NCBI GenBank assembly: GCA_027924585.1
Contig: BSBM01000753.1
Coordinates: forward strand, 19,885,501 to 19,949,500
DNA: 64,000 bases
Direction of reading: 5' to 3'
Source: Larix kaempferi
Taxonomy: Eukaryota > Streptophyta > Pinopsida > Pinales > Pinaceae
In this document: positions 45,252 through 56,740 of the stretch, piece after piece
Numbering within the stretch: position 1 is the stretch's first letter
How the letters are laid out: every line of letters starts with the position of its first letter
The notes under the pieces: generated by a model
Database searches by the model: none
Told to the model about the DNA's origin: nothing
What the model saw: the letters and a program-made list of their open reading frames with translations, nothing else
Position numbers and translations under genes: made by a program

Positions 45252-46440
45252 ATACAAAGATTCATACATAGTCATGGATCACATAGAGGTATGTATAATT
45301 TGTTTTTGCAAAAGTTAACTAATGAGTTATGCAGGTCATTGAAGAAAACAAGAACACATTGCTAGACATAACTAGCAAATATCATGACCAGGTATGTGGT
45401 TCTTATATCATAGGATCTATCGTATAAGTATGCATGGCATGATTGATGATGATTGTTCATAAAGTCATAAGTTTGAATAATCATGGGCATATGCATATTA
45501 TGTGTCTTACCTTAATTAATAATATGACTAACAAGAAGAGTCATAGGTTTGAGTAATTACAGGTTTATACATGTTATGTTTCTTATGATATGACTAACCA
45601 TAAGAGTCCTATATAAACCTTGAATGCTAATGCTTATTATTTATGTTTGAAATGATCATGACTATACATACTTGAGATTATTGTGTTTTAATGAATGTAT
45701 GATTTTGTATGAGATTACAAGGATAACACAATCATGATACTAATAAGCATGCATAGGGACCAAGGATGAATATGAGTTCAAGAACAGGTAATCCAGGAAG
45801 CAAAGATCAAGAGGGAGCACACTCCAGTGGTTTCTGGAAGGGTGCAGATATTTAGAGGGAGTTGTCCATATCTCTACATTCCACAGCAAGAAGGTTTAGA
45901 AGGACTCCAGCAGCTCCTGCAAAGAAGAAAAGACTCAGAGGGAGTCCACCCAACAAACAAACAAAGATAAGTATTTTAATTATCTTGCATATTTGTTTGC
46001 TTAAATAAAATTGTTCAATGATGTATATGCTCATGTTCCTAGACTTAGGATATGTATTGTGCATATTAGAATGATTGAATTAATGAACAGTATACTACTA
46101 ATATGCATGTGTTGGGTAAGTGGCCTATGGCACTGTACAACATTCCATTGCTACTTATCTAGAATGAAACCTCTTTGCTGACATGTTGGGAGTTGTGCAC
46201 ACTCTTAACAATGTTCTGGTAGAGATTGGAAGGCATCTAGAAAGTTACGGGATATGGATAAATGTTGTATTGAAGCATTGGCTAAGATAATTGCATGACT
46301 GCGTGACTGTATGACATATTTCTTCATGTGTAAGAATTTGTTCTGAAAATTATGAGATGTTTCTAACCATGCAATTTAACCTGTTTTGTAGGAAAGACCG
46401 TATATCTTCACCTACAAAAGGACTACAACATTTGTTCCAG
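45252..46440 (+). other. copia-1 segment replacing integrase, with splice-site-like signals
   Basis: About 1.2 kb in the place where copia integrase should be, with no integrase motif. It contains several candidate exon borders on the plus strand: donor at 45289, acceptor TTATGCAG ending 45334, a 57-bp open segment 45335-45391 encoding VIEENKNTLLDITSKYHDQ, donor GTATGTGG at 45392, acceptor GCATAG ending 45756, donor at about 45789, acceptor TTTTGTAG ending 46391. AT-rich stretches lie between. It may be captured host-gene sequence; chance is not excluded. Confidence 0.45.
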
Positions 46441-46690
46441 CAACAAAGATATCTATTGAAGATATTGAAATTCCCAGGATCTGGGATGAAGAAATGGAAT
46501 GCCATGATCCGTCGATCATGAAGAATGATGTTTGGGATGCGATCCCAAGAGCTAAAGGGAAGTCTGTTGTGACTTCCAAATAGAACTTTCAGATCAAGCA
46601 TGTTGCAGATGGCAGCATAGAGAAATATAAAAGTGATGAAATAGAAGATACACCAGATGGATCTCAAGACAGCATGGTGTAGTCATATAT
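46441..46690 (+). pseudogene. copia-1 RT N-terminal remnant
   Basis: Encodes a degraded start of copia RT: MKNDVWDAIPRAKGKSVV, a stop where Trp is usual (normally GCKWV/F), then FQIKHVADGSIEKYK. It breaks off after a few residues and joins RT sequence from well downstream, so the fingers and much of the palm are deleted. Confidence 0.75.
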
Positions 46691-47848
46691 GTGTGCAGAA
46701 CTTGGTATGGTAGGATAGACAGCTTTCTATCTAGTTTGGGCGTTACCAAGAGTAAAGCAGATTCCAACCTTTTCTACAAGGTTGAAGAAGGAAATCCAGT
46801 GATACTACTTTTGTATGCAGATAACCTGTTTGTTACAGGTAAAGATAGATTGATTGCCGACACGCAGCGGAAGCTTTCTTTCAAGTTCGAGATGAAGAAC
46901 TTGGGGATGATGCACTATTTGTTTTTTTTTGGTATGGAGGTGTGGCAGAGTGCATATGGAATCTTCCTTGGACAAGGGAAGTATGTAGTAGAGATCCTGA
47001 AGAGGTTCGGGATGATGGACTGGAAGGATATGGCCACACCTATGGCATCGAATCTGAAGCCTCTATGTGATGCTTCATCTGAGCCGGTTGATGTCTCTTT
47101 GTATCGTCAGATGATTGGGTCCTTGATGTACCTGACGAACACGAGACCAGACATTTGCTTTGCTGTGAACACACTGAGCCAGTTCCTGACGGATCCGAGG
47201 AGTGTTCACCTGGTTGCTGTAAAGCATGTTCTGAGGTACCTAAAGGGTACAGTGGATTATGGGCTCAAGTATGAGGTGAATCAAAAGTTTAACCTGCAGG
47301 GTTATGTTGATTCAGATTGGGCTGGAAATGCTGCAGATAGGAAGAGCACATCTGGGTGTTGCTTCAGTATGGGATCAGGTGTGATCTCTTGGTTTAGCAG
47401 GAAGCAATCCTGCGTAGCACTGAGTACAGCTGAGGCAGAGTATGTTGCAGCCTGCTCAGCTAGTTGTGAGGTAGTATGGCTACGGAAGCTACTGTCTGAG
47501 CTATTTGATCTCCCGTTGGAAGCTACTGGTATCTTCTGTGATAACCAGAGCTGTGTGAAGCTATTCAAGAACCCAGTGTTTCATGACAGGTCGAAACACA
47601 TAGAGATCAAATATCACTATATCAGGGATATGGTGCAGAGAGGAGCTGTGAAGCTCCTGTATGTTGCGACGGATGAGCAGATTGCATATGTGATGACGAA
47701 GCCACTAGCCAGAGTGAAGTTCGAGTACTTCAGAGAGGCTTGGCATGCTTCAGATCGAGGACACTTCGAGGAAGAAGTGATGGACACATTTCCTGAAGCC
47801 ATTCCAAGCATGTTGGAAGGGGGATCCTTCACATGGCTGTGGATGTAA
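46691..47848 (+). CDS. copia-1 RT C-terminal part and RNase H
   Basis: An open frame of 385 codons. The RT part begins in the segment WYGRIDSFLSSLGVTKSKAD and has the catalytic box as LLYADNLFVTG, where YVDD is usual, so one catalytic Asp is Asn. The connection region has GSLMYLTNTRPDICFAVNTL. RNase H motifs are complete: GYVDSDWAGN, STAEAEYVAACSA, IFCDNQSCVKLFKNP and the tail HIEIKYHYIRDMV. Without the RT N-terminal half and with YADN, the polymerase should be inactive; RNase H might still fold. The first ATG of the frame (46691) is arbitrary because the region is a deletion junction. Confidence 0.9.
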   Translation: MCRTWYGRIDSFLSSLGVTKSKADSNLFYKVEEGNPVILLLYADNLFVTGKDRLIADTQRKLSFKFEMKNLGMMHYLFFFGMEVWQSAYGIFLGQGKYVVEILKRFGMMDWKDMATPMASNLKPLCDASSEPVDVSLYRQMIGSLMYLTNTRPDICFAVNTLSQFLTDPRSVHLVAVKHVLRYLKGTVDYGLKYEVNQKFNLQGYVDSDWAGNAADRKSTSGCCFSMGSGVISWFSRKQSCVALSTAEAEYVAACSASCEVVWLRKLLSELFDLPLEATGIFCDNQSCVKLFKNPVFHDRSKHIEIKYHYIRDMVQRGAVKLLYVATDEQIAYVMTKPLARVKFEYFREAWHASDRGHFEEEVMDTFPEAIPSMLEGGSFTWLWM

Positions 47849-47869
47849 GCGCTGGACGATGAGCATCAG

Positions 47870-48475
47870 GATGATGTTCTGGTTTCTGCTTGGATATGAT
47901 CAGTTGGATCATTATATGTATGTATGTATGCATCATGTTGGATGCTGGATATGATCAGTTGGATCATTTATATGTATGTACGCATCATGTTGGATGCTGG
48001 ATATGATCAGTTGGATCATGTGTATGTATTTTGTATATGCATCATGTTGGATGCTTGGACCATGTATCTGTATATGTATCAGGTGGATACATTGTATGAT
48101 CAGGTAGATCATGTATGGTGATATGTATCATGTATTTGTATTTGTATCAGGTGGATACATTGTATGATCAGGAGGATCATGTATGATGATATGTATCAGG
48201 TAGATACTTGGTGTGCATCAGGTAGATGCATTAATGATCAGATGGATCATGTATGATGACATGCAGCAGGATGTTGCAGTGATGATCAGGATGATCATGG
48301 ATGACGAGCTTCAGGATGTTGCTTCAGATGACATGCAACAGGATGTTGCATTGATGATCAGGATGATCATAGATGACGAGATTCAGGATGTTGCTCCAGA
48401 TGACATGCAGCAGGACGTTGCAGTGATGATGATCAGGACGATCATGAGTACATCAGGATGATGTATGGTGAGTGT
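47870..48475. repeat. copia-1 GATCA/ATGCATC-rich short tandem repeats
   Basis: Repeated variants of GGATATGATCAGTTGGATCAT, GTATCAGGTGGATACAT and GATGACATGCAGCAGGATGT in blocks. The same types occur in copia-2 at 26420-27000. Confidence 0.82.
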
Positions 48476-48514
48476 CAGGTTGATACTTTGTGGCCGTGGA
48501 TCAGGTTGTGCAGA

Positions 48515-48965
48515 TGAGCATGTCTGGGAGATCCTATAGGTCGGAGTTGTGTACCCGTAACAGCCTGGAATGCTCTTTCGAGACATTGCTCTGGGAGGAC
48601 ATGTAATTTGTGCCCTGGGAGATCTCAGGTCGGAGTTGTGTACCCGTAACATCCTGAGATGCTCTTGCGAGGTTTTGTCCTATGGCATGTAATTTGGGCC
48701 CTGGGAGATTTCAGGTCGGAGTTGTGTACCCATAACATCCTGAGATGCTCTTGCGAGGTTTTGCCATGATCACATGTAATTTGTGCCCTGGGAGATTTCA
48801 GGTCAGAGTTGTGTACCCGTAACATCCTGAGATGCTCTTTCGAGGTTTTGTGGTGGGGTCACATGTAATAGCGCCCTGGGAGATCCTACAGGTTGGAGTT
48901 GTGTACCCGTAATATCCTGGGATGCTCTTTCTTGGTTTTGTGACGCACGTAATAAGTCCTGAGGA
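48515..48965. repeat. copia-1 tandem array, unit 86-89 bp, about five copies
   Basis: Units begin at ATGTAAT (48601, 48687, 48774, 48863) and contain GCCCTGGGAGAT, GTCGGAGTTGTGTACCCGTA and GATGCTCTT(G/T)CGAGGTTTTG. The array lies between the end of RNase H and the 3' LTR and is shared with copia-2. Confidence 0.9.
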
Positions 48966-49179
48966 TTCCACAGTATGTCCAGTGATGACGAAGACCTGCA
49001 GGTGGTGGGCCTACATCCAGTATGAAAAAGGACTGGCTTTGTAGAACTTCCTATGACGAGTAGAGTCAGAGATTGGTTGAGATAGTAGCAGCAGTGATGA
49101 TGATGATGACGATGCATCGATGACGATGATCCAGAGAAGAAGACTTGTCTAGCAGATCTGTGTCGAGAAATACCTTCCT

Positions 49180-49192
49180 AGTTAAGAGGGAG
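49180..49192 (+). other. copia-1 polypurine tract
   Basis: AGTTAAGAGGGAG directly before the 3' LTR start TGTTGATG. Confidence 0.9.
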
Positions 49193-49800
49193 TGTTGATG
49201 TATATGTAACTTCGGAATGTATTTCATCTGTATATTATATATATATTTATTGTACCCTTATAAGAGATGTGTTATTCCTTTATAAGGAAGTGTCGTCATG
49301 TGGATTGACAAGTGTCGCAAGTGTGTGTACTTGCCGATGGGTTATTAGACCACCTTATGGGGTCGGCCCTGATTAATATATAATATAATGTGGGTGTATC
49401 TAAGTAGACAAGTCGGCCCCAGTAAGTCACTGGGCAAAAAGGTGAGTATAAATAGAGATAGGAGATCTCTATTTTACTCACTCGGAAAAGTATCTATCTC
49501 TCTCTCTGAAAAGTAGCGCACTAGTGAGGAGGAGGAGGATCATCTGCTAGGAGACTATCTCAGTGTTATTTGGTTGTATTTTGGTTGAGCCATTGCTCTC
49601 TCTATCTCTGAGGAAGTTGTGGGGTTTTTCACCTTAGGGTTTTCCCCACGGAAACTCTGTGTCTCTTCTCTCTATGCTTTTGATTCTTGTGATGCTTGTG
49701 ATGCTTGTCATATTATGATTCTCATGCATTGATATACTGTAGATGTTATTCTCTCAGCAAAGATCCTATAGTATTGTGATTTAATACTGAAAATTTAACA
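49193..49800 (+). repeat. copia-1 3' LTR, 608 bp
   Basis: Same length as the 5' LTR. The four differences I noted are CTCTATA/CTTTATA, CTTGTCTC/CTTCTCTC, GTGCTGCTT/GTGATGCTT and GATTGTCAT/GATTCTCAT. Confidence 0.95.
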
Positions 49801-49805
49801 GATTT

Positions 49806-51677
49806 TATTTGTATGATACTATGCAACAAGAATCCTGAACATGTGTTTTTCAATAAGAGGTGTGTAGGTGGGAGAAAATCCCATGAATGCGGTGATTTGA
49901 CATTGTTCCATAGGAACTTTCCTATCGATCCAACAAACCATGGATTGTCAGATATCACCGTTAGGTGGAAGAGGTACGAGTACATCACCATGAATCCAAC
50001 ATCTTCTTCATCTGTGCCGTCCAAGAGGATCGACTTGCTCGATGATGAGATTCCTGTTTTAGATTTCATGGAGAAGTTTCAAAGTCAGATTTATAAATAC
50101 ATAAAGCACTCCCATAGGTCCAAGTGGCAAGCTTTAGAATTCAAGCATTCTCGTGACATATTTGATCTGGGAACAATCTTATCAGTGGTAGACTTTGCAG
50201 AGAACTACATATTTTCTCCTTAGAGAGAGATACAAAGTGAGTACTATCACTCTGACCAAGTGTCTATCTTCGTACATGTATTGTACAGACATGCTCAGGA
50301 AAGCATTGATGGTAGGGATAGCACTCCCCAGTCACGTGAAGTGATCAAGGAGTACCATTTTTATGTTAGTGATGATTGTGAGCATGACACATTGTTCGTT
50401 CAACACTGCTTTGGGTTTATTTATGATTCATTCAGGCAGAGAGGCGTATCATTTACTGAACACTGGATTTGGTCAAATGGTTGTGCAGGGAAATTCAAAT
50501 CAGCATGCTCATTTTATTGGTTGAGTCACCTGCACAAATATACAGGAATCCAACACACCTAGAGCTTTTCTGAGACAGGGCATGGGAAGGTTGAACATGA
50601 TGGCGCAGGTGCATGTGTGAAACAAGCACTTCGGAGGTACCAGATGAGTCATGGTGCAACCCAACTCAAATGCTCCACTGAAGTAGTTGATTGGTGCATA
50701 GGTCATTTGGGACATCAAGGTCACGAACAAGCAAGGATGGTGTGCAGGTAATAAACTTCAAACTCGATTTATAAGCTAATAACATTCAATATCATCATTT
50801 CCCAAAGAAAACATGTACTCGATAGGAATTTACATATGACAAACTGAATTTCATGCAGGTTCTTCTGGGATGTTTCCGTTGGAAATGTTAATAGATCCAG
50901 GCCATGGTATTGTGACACCATCCCTGGTACGAGAGAATTGCATTCTGTTCGAAGTAAAGATACGGGGAACATATTTTCCATTGAAACGATGAAGTATGCA
51001 TGCTTTTGCGATTTTTGCATTGATGCAAATGGATGCGGGCTTGATCACTGTGAAAATGATTTATATGTCAAACCATGGAAATATGTATCTCTTAATCCAA
51101 AGGGCCCACATCCAATTCCAACATGGCAAAAGATGCACACTGAAGAGGCAATGGTCTCATTAGATCATGATTGAGTTTCTAATATGGTTAGGGAAGGTAC
51201 AAGAGTCTTCATTAAGTTAATTAGTTCATTATATCTTACACATATACAAATGTTGTAGAAATTTTCACGTAGGACATTTGAATAATATTTATAATCTATC
51301 TTGCAAGTGATGTATCCGTTGTCATTGCACACCTCCACAACCAAGAAAATGTTGCATACTATTTGATGCGGTGCACACAAATAAAGAGTAGGTTGGTGCG
51401 ACCCTACCAAGATGGCGACTTCACATACCAGACTGGAGACATGGTTCTAATGGGACACTTTTTTGAAAAAGTGAAAAAACAAGGTGCTCACATTATTTAC
51501 AGAGATCTTATGCCTGAATATATATCATGTCAATACAATTATTCGGTGGTTACAGCTCGGATACCTTTAACAGAAATCAAGGTTAAGAGAGGTGATCCAA
51601 AGAGATGGAAGATGACAGAAGCTGACCATGAACGTATTATGGAGACTTGCATTCCTATAACCCATTGGATAGATTAA
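49806..51677 (+). pseudogene. Transposase-like gene copy 1, C-terminal catalytic-like body
   Basis: Continues the exon cut by copia-1, starting with MILCNKNPEHVFFNKRCVGG. A DDE-like series follows: FYVSDDCEHDTLFVQHCF (about 50370), HWIWSNGCAGKFKS (50464-50502, Asn where copy 2 has Asp), then GHGKVEHDGAGACVKQA (about 50580-50628). A 111-bp GT-AG intron at 50748-50858 is conserved in copy 2; a further intron is likely near 51205-51320. The last exon encodes YQDGDFTYQTGDMVLMGHFF and ends at 51677. Stops near 50221 and 50560 break it. The spaced Asp motifs suggest an RNase H-fold transposase; I cannot assign the family. Confidence 0.72.
50748..50858 (+). other. Conserved 111-bp intron of the transposase-like gene
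   Basis: GTAATAAACTTC to TTTCATGCAG between coding segments; the inverted copy at about 61205-61320 has the same interruption with matching borders. A retained intron means the copies spread as DNA, not by reverse transcription. Confidence 0.8.
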
Positions 51678-54392
51678 TGAGTTACATGTATGCCACTTGC
51701 ATCATTGGAATAGTTTTCATGTTGTCTTCTGTAAAAAAAAATTGGAGATTTTTGTGGAGGTTGTTTTATAAATGTATTTTTGTAGATGATTAAATGTCAA
51801 GAATACAAATACTAGATGGGAGGCTTTTGTGAAATTTGGGTCATGGTGCTCCAATGTGAATACACTTGAACATGTACATGTTCTAATTTTAAATTTTGAT
51901 TTCAAATACAATTGTAATGTAATTGAGAATTTAAAATACATCTATTCAATGTGGAATTGTAAAATTTAACTTTTGAATTGTACAATGTATTCTAATTTTA
52001 AATTTTGATTCCATTATAATCCAGGTTAAACCAAAATCAATAAACTTATGTATTTTAGGTTTAAGGTCACTAAATATTTGCTTCAACTAAGTAAAATTCA
52101 TGATGGCCAAAACTTAATTTGTATTTTCATATTTATAAGTATGGAAATCATTTGAAATGAGTTTGGGTACCTTGAAAACACATAAGTATCATAATTTAGA
52201 GTGATATATCAAATTCTATACAAAAGGTTTGGGTGTTGTAGAATGCTATATATAAATTCATATACAATCTTTAATATATAACTTAAGTCACTACTTTATT
52301 GGTGCTTGGATATCTACAACTGAAACACGAGCATAAAGGAATTGAAACACAAGCAAAAAGGAATTGAGAGATAACTATCATGGTTAGCATGCAATGCATG
52401 CCCACTTAATTCAATTTAGGAGTATGATGATTAAGGCATACATTTTTTATGCAATTGAGAGTCCCCACACCTTCAGGGAAATTTATATGGCTCTAGAGTT
52501 GATCCTTAAACCTCTAGACTCTTCTATGTCCCTTGTATTCATATGTGACAATGCTCTATGTAATAGATACTCAATGTTGTCACCTACCTTGAACTTGAAT
52601 TTGGTGATCGATAACCATTTTTCGCAACATTCTTTAATATATGAATTTAGAAAATTTTGGGCGTTATAATTATTGTTTGGACCACACATTCTTGTATTGA
52701 TAACCTAGAATTTTTACTATTTAGGACTATTGTGTTTCCCTTGATTGTTCATAGTCTATCATTGAAGCTTCAACCAGAGGTCTCATACATACCCATGTGT
52801 GGTATATATGTGACTCTTCCTTAGCTATATTTTTTGGGACATGACCGCAATCAGTCCATAGTTTTGAATTTTGATTACTAATGGAAATGAAGGGCACGAA
52901 AACACTCCTTCAATTTGATTTCCTTCCAAAGCAATTGATTAATAAGTAGATTGACCTTGCTAGTAGAATTTTAACATTCGTGGGTGACATATAGTTATGG
53001 TGATTTGGTGGTTGAAAATCCCTTTGCTTGACACTTGTATGGCATCCACATAATTATTGAGTTCATTTGCTATAATATTGTATCATGGTGAACTATGTTC
53101 TTGATGGTATCAAGTGCAAGCCATGATGAGATGAGGATTACATCGTCCATATCATCAAAAGGATTTGTAAGGCTTTGTCATAAGTAGTTGGGAAGCATAG
53201 TCTCACAAAACATTATTTTGTTTCTTGATGTAAGCATTCATTAACTTTACATACTCTCATTCAATAAAATGTTATTTTGTATGTTGATGTGAACATTCAT
53301 TACTTTACATGCTTGCTTTTAATAAACATTTCATTACTTTTGTTGCCTAAGTATTTATTTTGTGAGACATATAGATTGCAATAATGGTTTATCTTACCTT
53401 TCTTTGTATAAATCAAAGTATATGAACTTCACATTTTGTATAATCAAAGTATATGAACTTCACAAACATTCACTATAATTTCTAACCATCAAACCTTCTC
53501 AATTTTTGGATTACATGCATCAAAAACCATCTTTATCATGCAGTTTTGCACACATAGGCACATAACCTCTTTGAGAGAAATTAGTTAGTATTATATGGCC
53601 TTGCTTGTGTAAAAAAACCTCAATTATCAAACCAAAACACATCTTGTACATGCCTTTGTTTTTGAACTAGTACAATTGTAATGTAATTGAAATTGAACTT
53701 GTAAATTGGAACAACACATTGAATTTTCAATTGAAATTACAGATTAAATTTGACATTTTAATCTTAAATTGTAATTGAATTGGAATGTGTAAATTGTAAT
53801 TGAATTGTAATGTGTAGACAACATAATGTATTTGCAATTTCAATTTTTAATTTCAAATGTATTCTAATTTTACATGTTGATTTCATTTATGTAATTGTAA
53901 TGTAGTTGGAAACGAGCTTTTAAATTGTAATTGATTTGGAATTGAAATTACACATTAAATTTGAAATTTTACATTGTAATTGAATTGGAATTGTAATTTC
54001 AATCTTAAAACGTAATGTATGTATTCAATTCTAAATTTTCGAAGATGTTCTATAATGTAGTCGAAATTTGCATTTTAAATTGAACTAAATTGTAACTACA
54101 CATTAAATTTGCATTTGAAACGACAAAACATAAATTTGTAACTGTAATAACTATATCTAGATCTAATATATAAAAAAAAAAATCCATTTCAAATCAGATA
54201 CAAAATACACATCAAGACATCAATATGATAAAATATACAAAATATCCAAAAGTCAATATATGATAAAAGTCGATGTATGAATGATAGACATCCATATCCA
54301 AAACATGAAAACGTATACATAGATCATCCAAACACATGGAAATATATAAACAATGAAAATGTCCAAAACATTGAAATGTATAAATCATCAAC
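51678..54392. other. AT-rich intergenic stretch between the convergent transposon genes
   Basis: 2.7 kb. The first 200 bp (to about 51880) is the 3' region of the transposase, similar to 60180-60400 in copy 2. The rest consists of repeated variants of TTGTAATTGAATTG, densest at 53650-54130. Part of this (around 53800) resembles 60150-60180 of copy 2, which suggests copy 2 lacks what lies between. No supported gene. Confidence 0.6.
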
Positions 54393-56450
54393 TCATTGGC
54401 CACTACCCCGATGAGGCCTGTGATCGTCCCTCTGACTTCCCTCGTGTGCAGCAACCCGCTGCTGTCTCTGAGACTCTAAACCCTCGAGGAATTGCTCCAT
54501 ATCCATCATGTCAATGGTGATATCTAGGATCTAGGTAGGAATACGGGTAGATGGCCCTTCATTAGGACCATGTACTCGAGCTACATCCCAACCATATGTG
54601 AAATCCATTGCAGCATTGATGCCCTCCTATAGTGATGCCTGTGTAATATGCCATTACATGTAATAAGTTAGATTTATTAAAAATTAAAACTAAATTTAAC
54701 ATAATTTAAAAGCTATCCGTAAAAAATTGAAACATAAAGTACAAAAATCAATTACTAAATGTAACTAAATAACATGAATTGGAACATAAATTAAAACTCA
54801 CATGTGTGTCTGAACCCAGCTCGTCAGGACCTTCACGGTCCACATGTCCATAATCAGGATCTACCTCCTTTCCTTTGCCCTGTACAATTTGAAATTCATT
54901 TGAAGTTAAGATGTACAACATAAAATCTCAAAAATTAAGAAATAAAACACAAATTATCTAAACTGAAAAATAATATTCAAACACAAATTAAATTGGAACA
55001 TAAATTATAACTTACCTTAACTACTGTCATCTCTGGGTGGGGATGAGTGGATGGACCAACCGATGGCTCGCTACCAAAGAGTTGATCCATAAATGGGGTC
55101 CCCCGCTTGGATCAATAGAATACAACTCCCTTAAGTATTATTGACCATTCAATTTGCGACATTGATATGATGTAACATGAAGAACATATATACATAATTG
55201 TACAAAAGTATACCTATCATGTAGCGACGCATCTACGATATAAATGAAAGTATGCATCTTGTGCTAACTCAGCCTACCGTAGTAGGGTCTTGCCATCAAA
55301 ACTCCTGAGCATGTCACTAGAGACATACTGTATCTCTGGCTCTGCAGGTGGAGGGGGTGGTCTAGATGCCTCTCCATGCACAACAACAATAGCAATGCCC
55401 ATGGCAATGAACAATGACTCTTCAAGGTCCTGTCTAGAATCTACAGCAAGCTGGGATGATTCTGCCAAATCCCTCGACCTGATAACCATCCTGTCTGGAA
55501 ATGGTCCCAAACTCGAAGTGGGTGCCACGAAGGCAGGGTCTCTCCGAGCTCCAGGACGTTGGTAGGAGCAGTACCTACCAGCCCCATAGAACTAGGACCC
55601 TATGCTAGTGTAATCCGGGTGCATGTCCAAAACAAACTTTGCATAAACATGTTTTGCAAAGTACAATGGGACCTGGTCATGGTGGGGGAACATGCCCCAC
55701 ACTCCCATGAATCTATCATATAGATGTGGTGCAGCGACCTCCAACTTGAACTCCCTGAGTCTAAGCGGTTGACTAGGGGCGCGATCATGAGGGATGTCGA
55801 ATAAAGCACCCTTGATGTCATGCCCTCTTATGGAAACTTTGACATCCTCTTATTTGTGGATCCCAATGACACCATGTCTCCTCCTCTAGCATGAATGTCG
55901 CCAAATGTCACTAAGAGGTCCTACCCTCTTGTAGAGGGCCAACATCTCATTAATTGCTGATAACATCATCGACAAAGATCACCGTGTGGGAGAATCCTCC
56001 CTTAAAGTGCACACACATGAGCTTACCCACTCTCGCTAGGAAATGATATCAGCGAGAGTGATCTGTGCGACCTCATCATCGTACGATCCTCCTGATGGGA
56101 CACCTGCGATCAAAACCAAAACACAAATGTTATTAAAAATATATATCATAACTTGCAGCTGAAATTCAATGCATTATATACTAAAAATTTACTGAAAATG
56201 TGCTAACAAAAAATATGCACCTGATGCACTCGTGTCTTGTTGCACATCCTCCACCTTGGGATCCACATGTATGTCGTCGGGATGAACCGACACACTATCT
56301 CTCCTGCTCTTGCCACCAGTGGTAGCGGACCGCGTCCTGGCATCACTCCTCGATGAATGGGAGCGTTACCGATGGCCACCCTATCGGGCGATGTCGGATC
56401 CTCTCATGCTTTGTGGAGCACGAAGCAATGAATCTCTGTCTTCAGGATTA
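54393..56450 (-). pseudogene. Gene 2 of the large transposon: multi-exon gene of unknown function
   Basis: Minus strand, convergent with the transposase. The first exon (56450-56221) encodes SRRDSVSVHPDDIHVDPKVE and ends CAG|GTGCAT. A 117-bp GT-AG intron (56220-56104) leads to PSGGSYDDEVAQITLAD. Later segments encode FKLEVAAPHLYDRFMGVWGM and PHHDQVPLYFAKHVYAKF (about 55800-55640), then DLAESSQLAVDSRQDLEESL and MAIGI/AMGIAIVVVHGEASR (to about 55274). Short exons near 55090, 54900 and 54620 end QRQQRVAAHEGSQRDDHR and a stop at 54393. Stops and shifts occur, so it is decayed. No known domain recognised. A DNA-binding or accessory protein, as in other two-gene plant transposons, is an inference. 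Confidence 0.6.
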
Positions 56451-56454
56451 TATG

Positions 56455-56735
56455 CATCACATTTCAATTTCTAATTCTATTTTTCTTTCAAATTCTATTC
56501 CAAATTTGACATTTCAATTTCAAATTTTCTCATTTCAATTTCAAATTCTATTCCAAATTTCACATTTCAATTTCAAATTCAAATTCAATTCAAATTTCAA
56601 ATTCTATTTCAAATTTCACATTTCAAATTCAAATTCAATTCAAATTCAAATTTCAATTTCAATTTCAAAATTCAAATTTAAATTTGAAATTCAATTCCAA
56701 ATTCAATTTCAATTCCAATTCAAATTCAAGGCCAC
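56455..56735. repeat. (AATTTC)n-type imperfect microsatellite
   Basis: About 280 bp of TTTCAATTTCAAATTC variants immediately upstream (minus strand) of the gene-2 first exon; counterpart of 30440-30830. Confidence 0.9.
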
Positions 56736-56740
56736 CACTG

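Larger units (their letters stand above)
42739..49800 (+). mobile_element. copia-1: young, internally deleted Ty1/copia element
   Basis: 7062 bp with 608-bp LTRs, a PBS, a gag-protease frame, a reverse-transcriptase/RNase H frame, 3' tandem repeats and a purine tract. The perfect GATTT duplication and an empty site in transposase copy 2 fix its limits. I count four differences between the LTRs by eye (under 1%), so it inserted recently. There is no integrase and the first half of the RT is missing, so it needed proteins in trans. Confidence 0.95.

Noticed and set aside
48213-48461. 82-codon repetitive frame (DDMQQDVA type) after copia-1 RNase H
   Set aside because: It is a translation of the short tandem repeats; the same repeats in copia-2 do not keep a frame.
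52394-52669. 91-codon plus-strand frame in the AT-rich stretch after transposase copy 1
   Set aside because: No homologous frame in copy 2, no motif and strong overlap with an opposite-strand frame.
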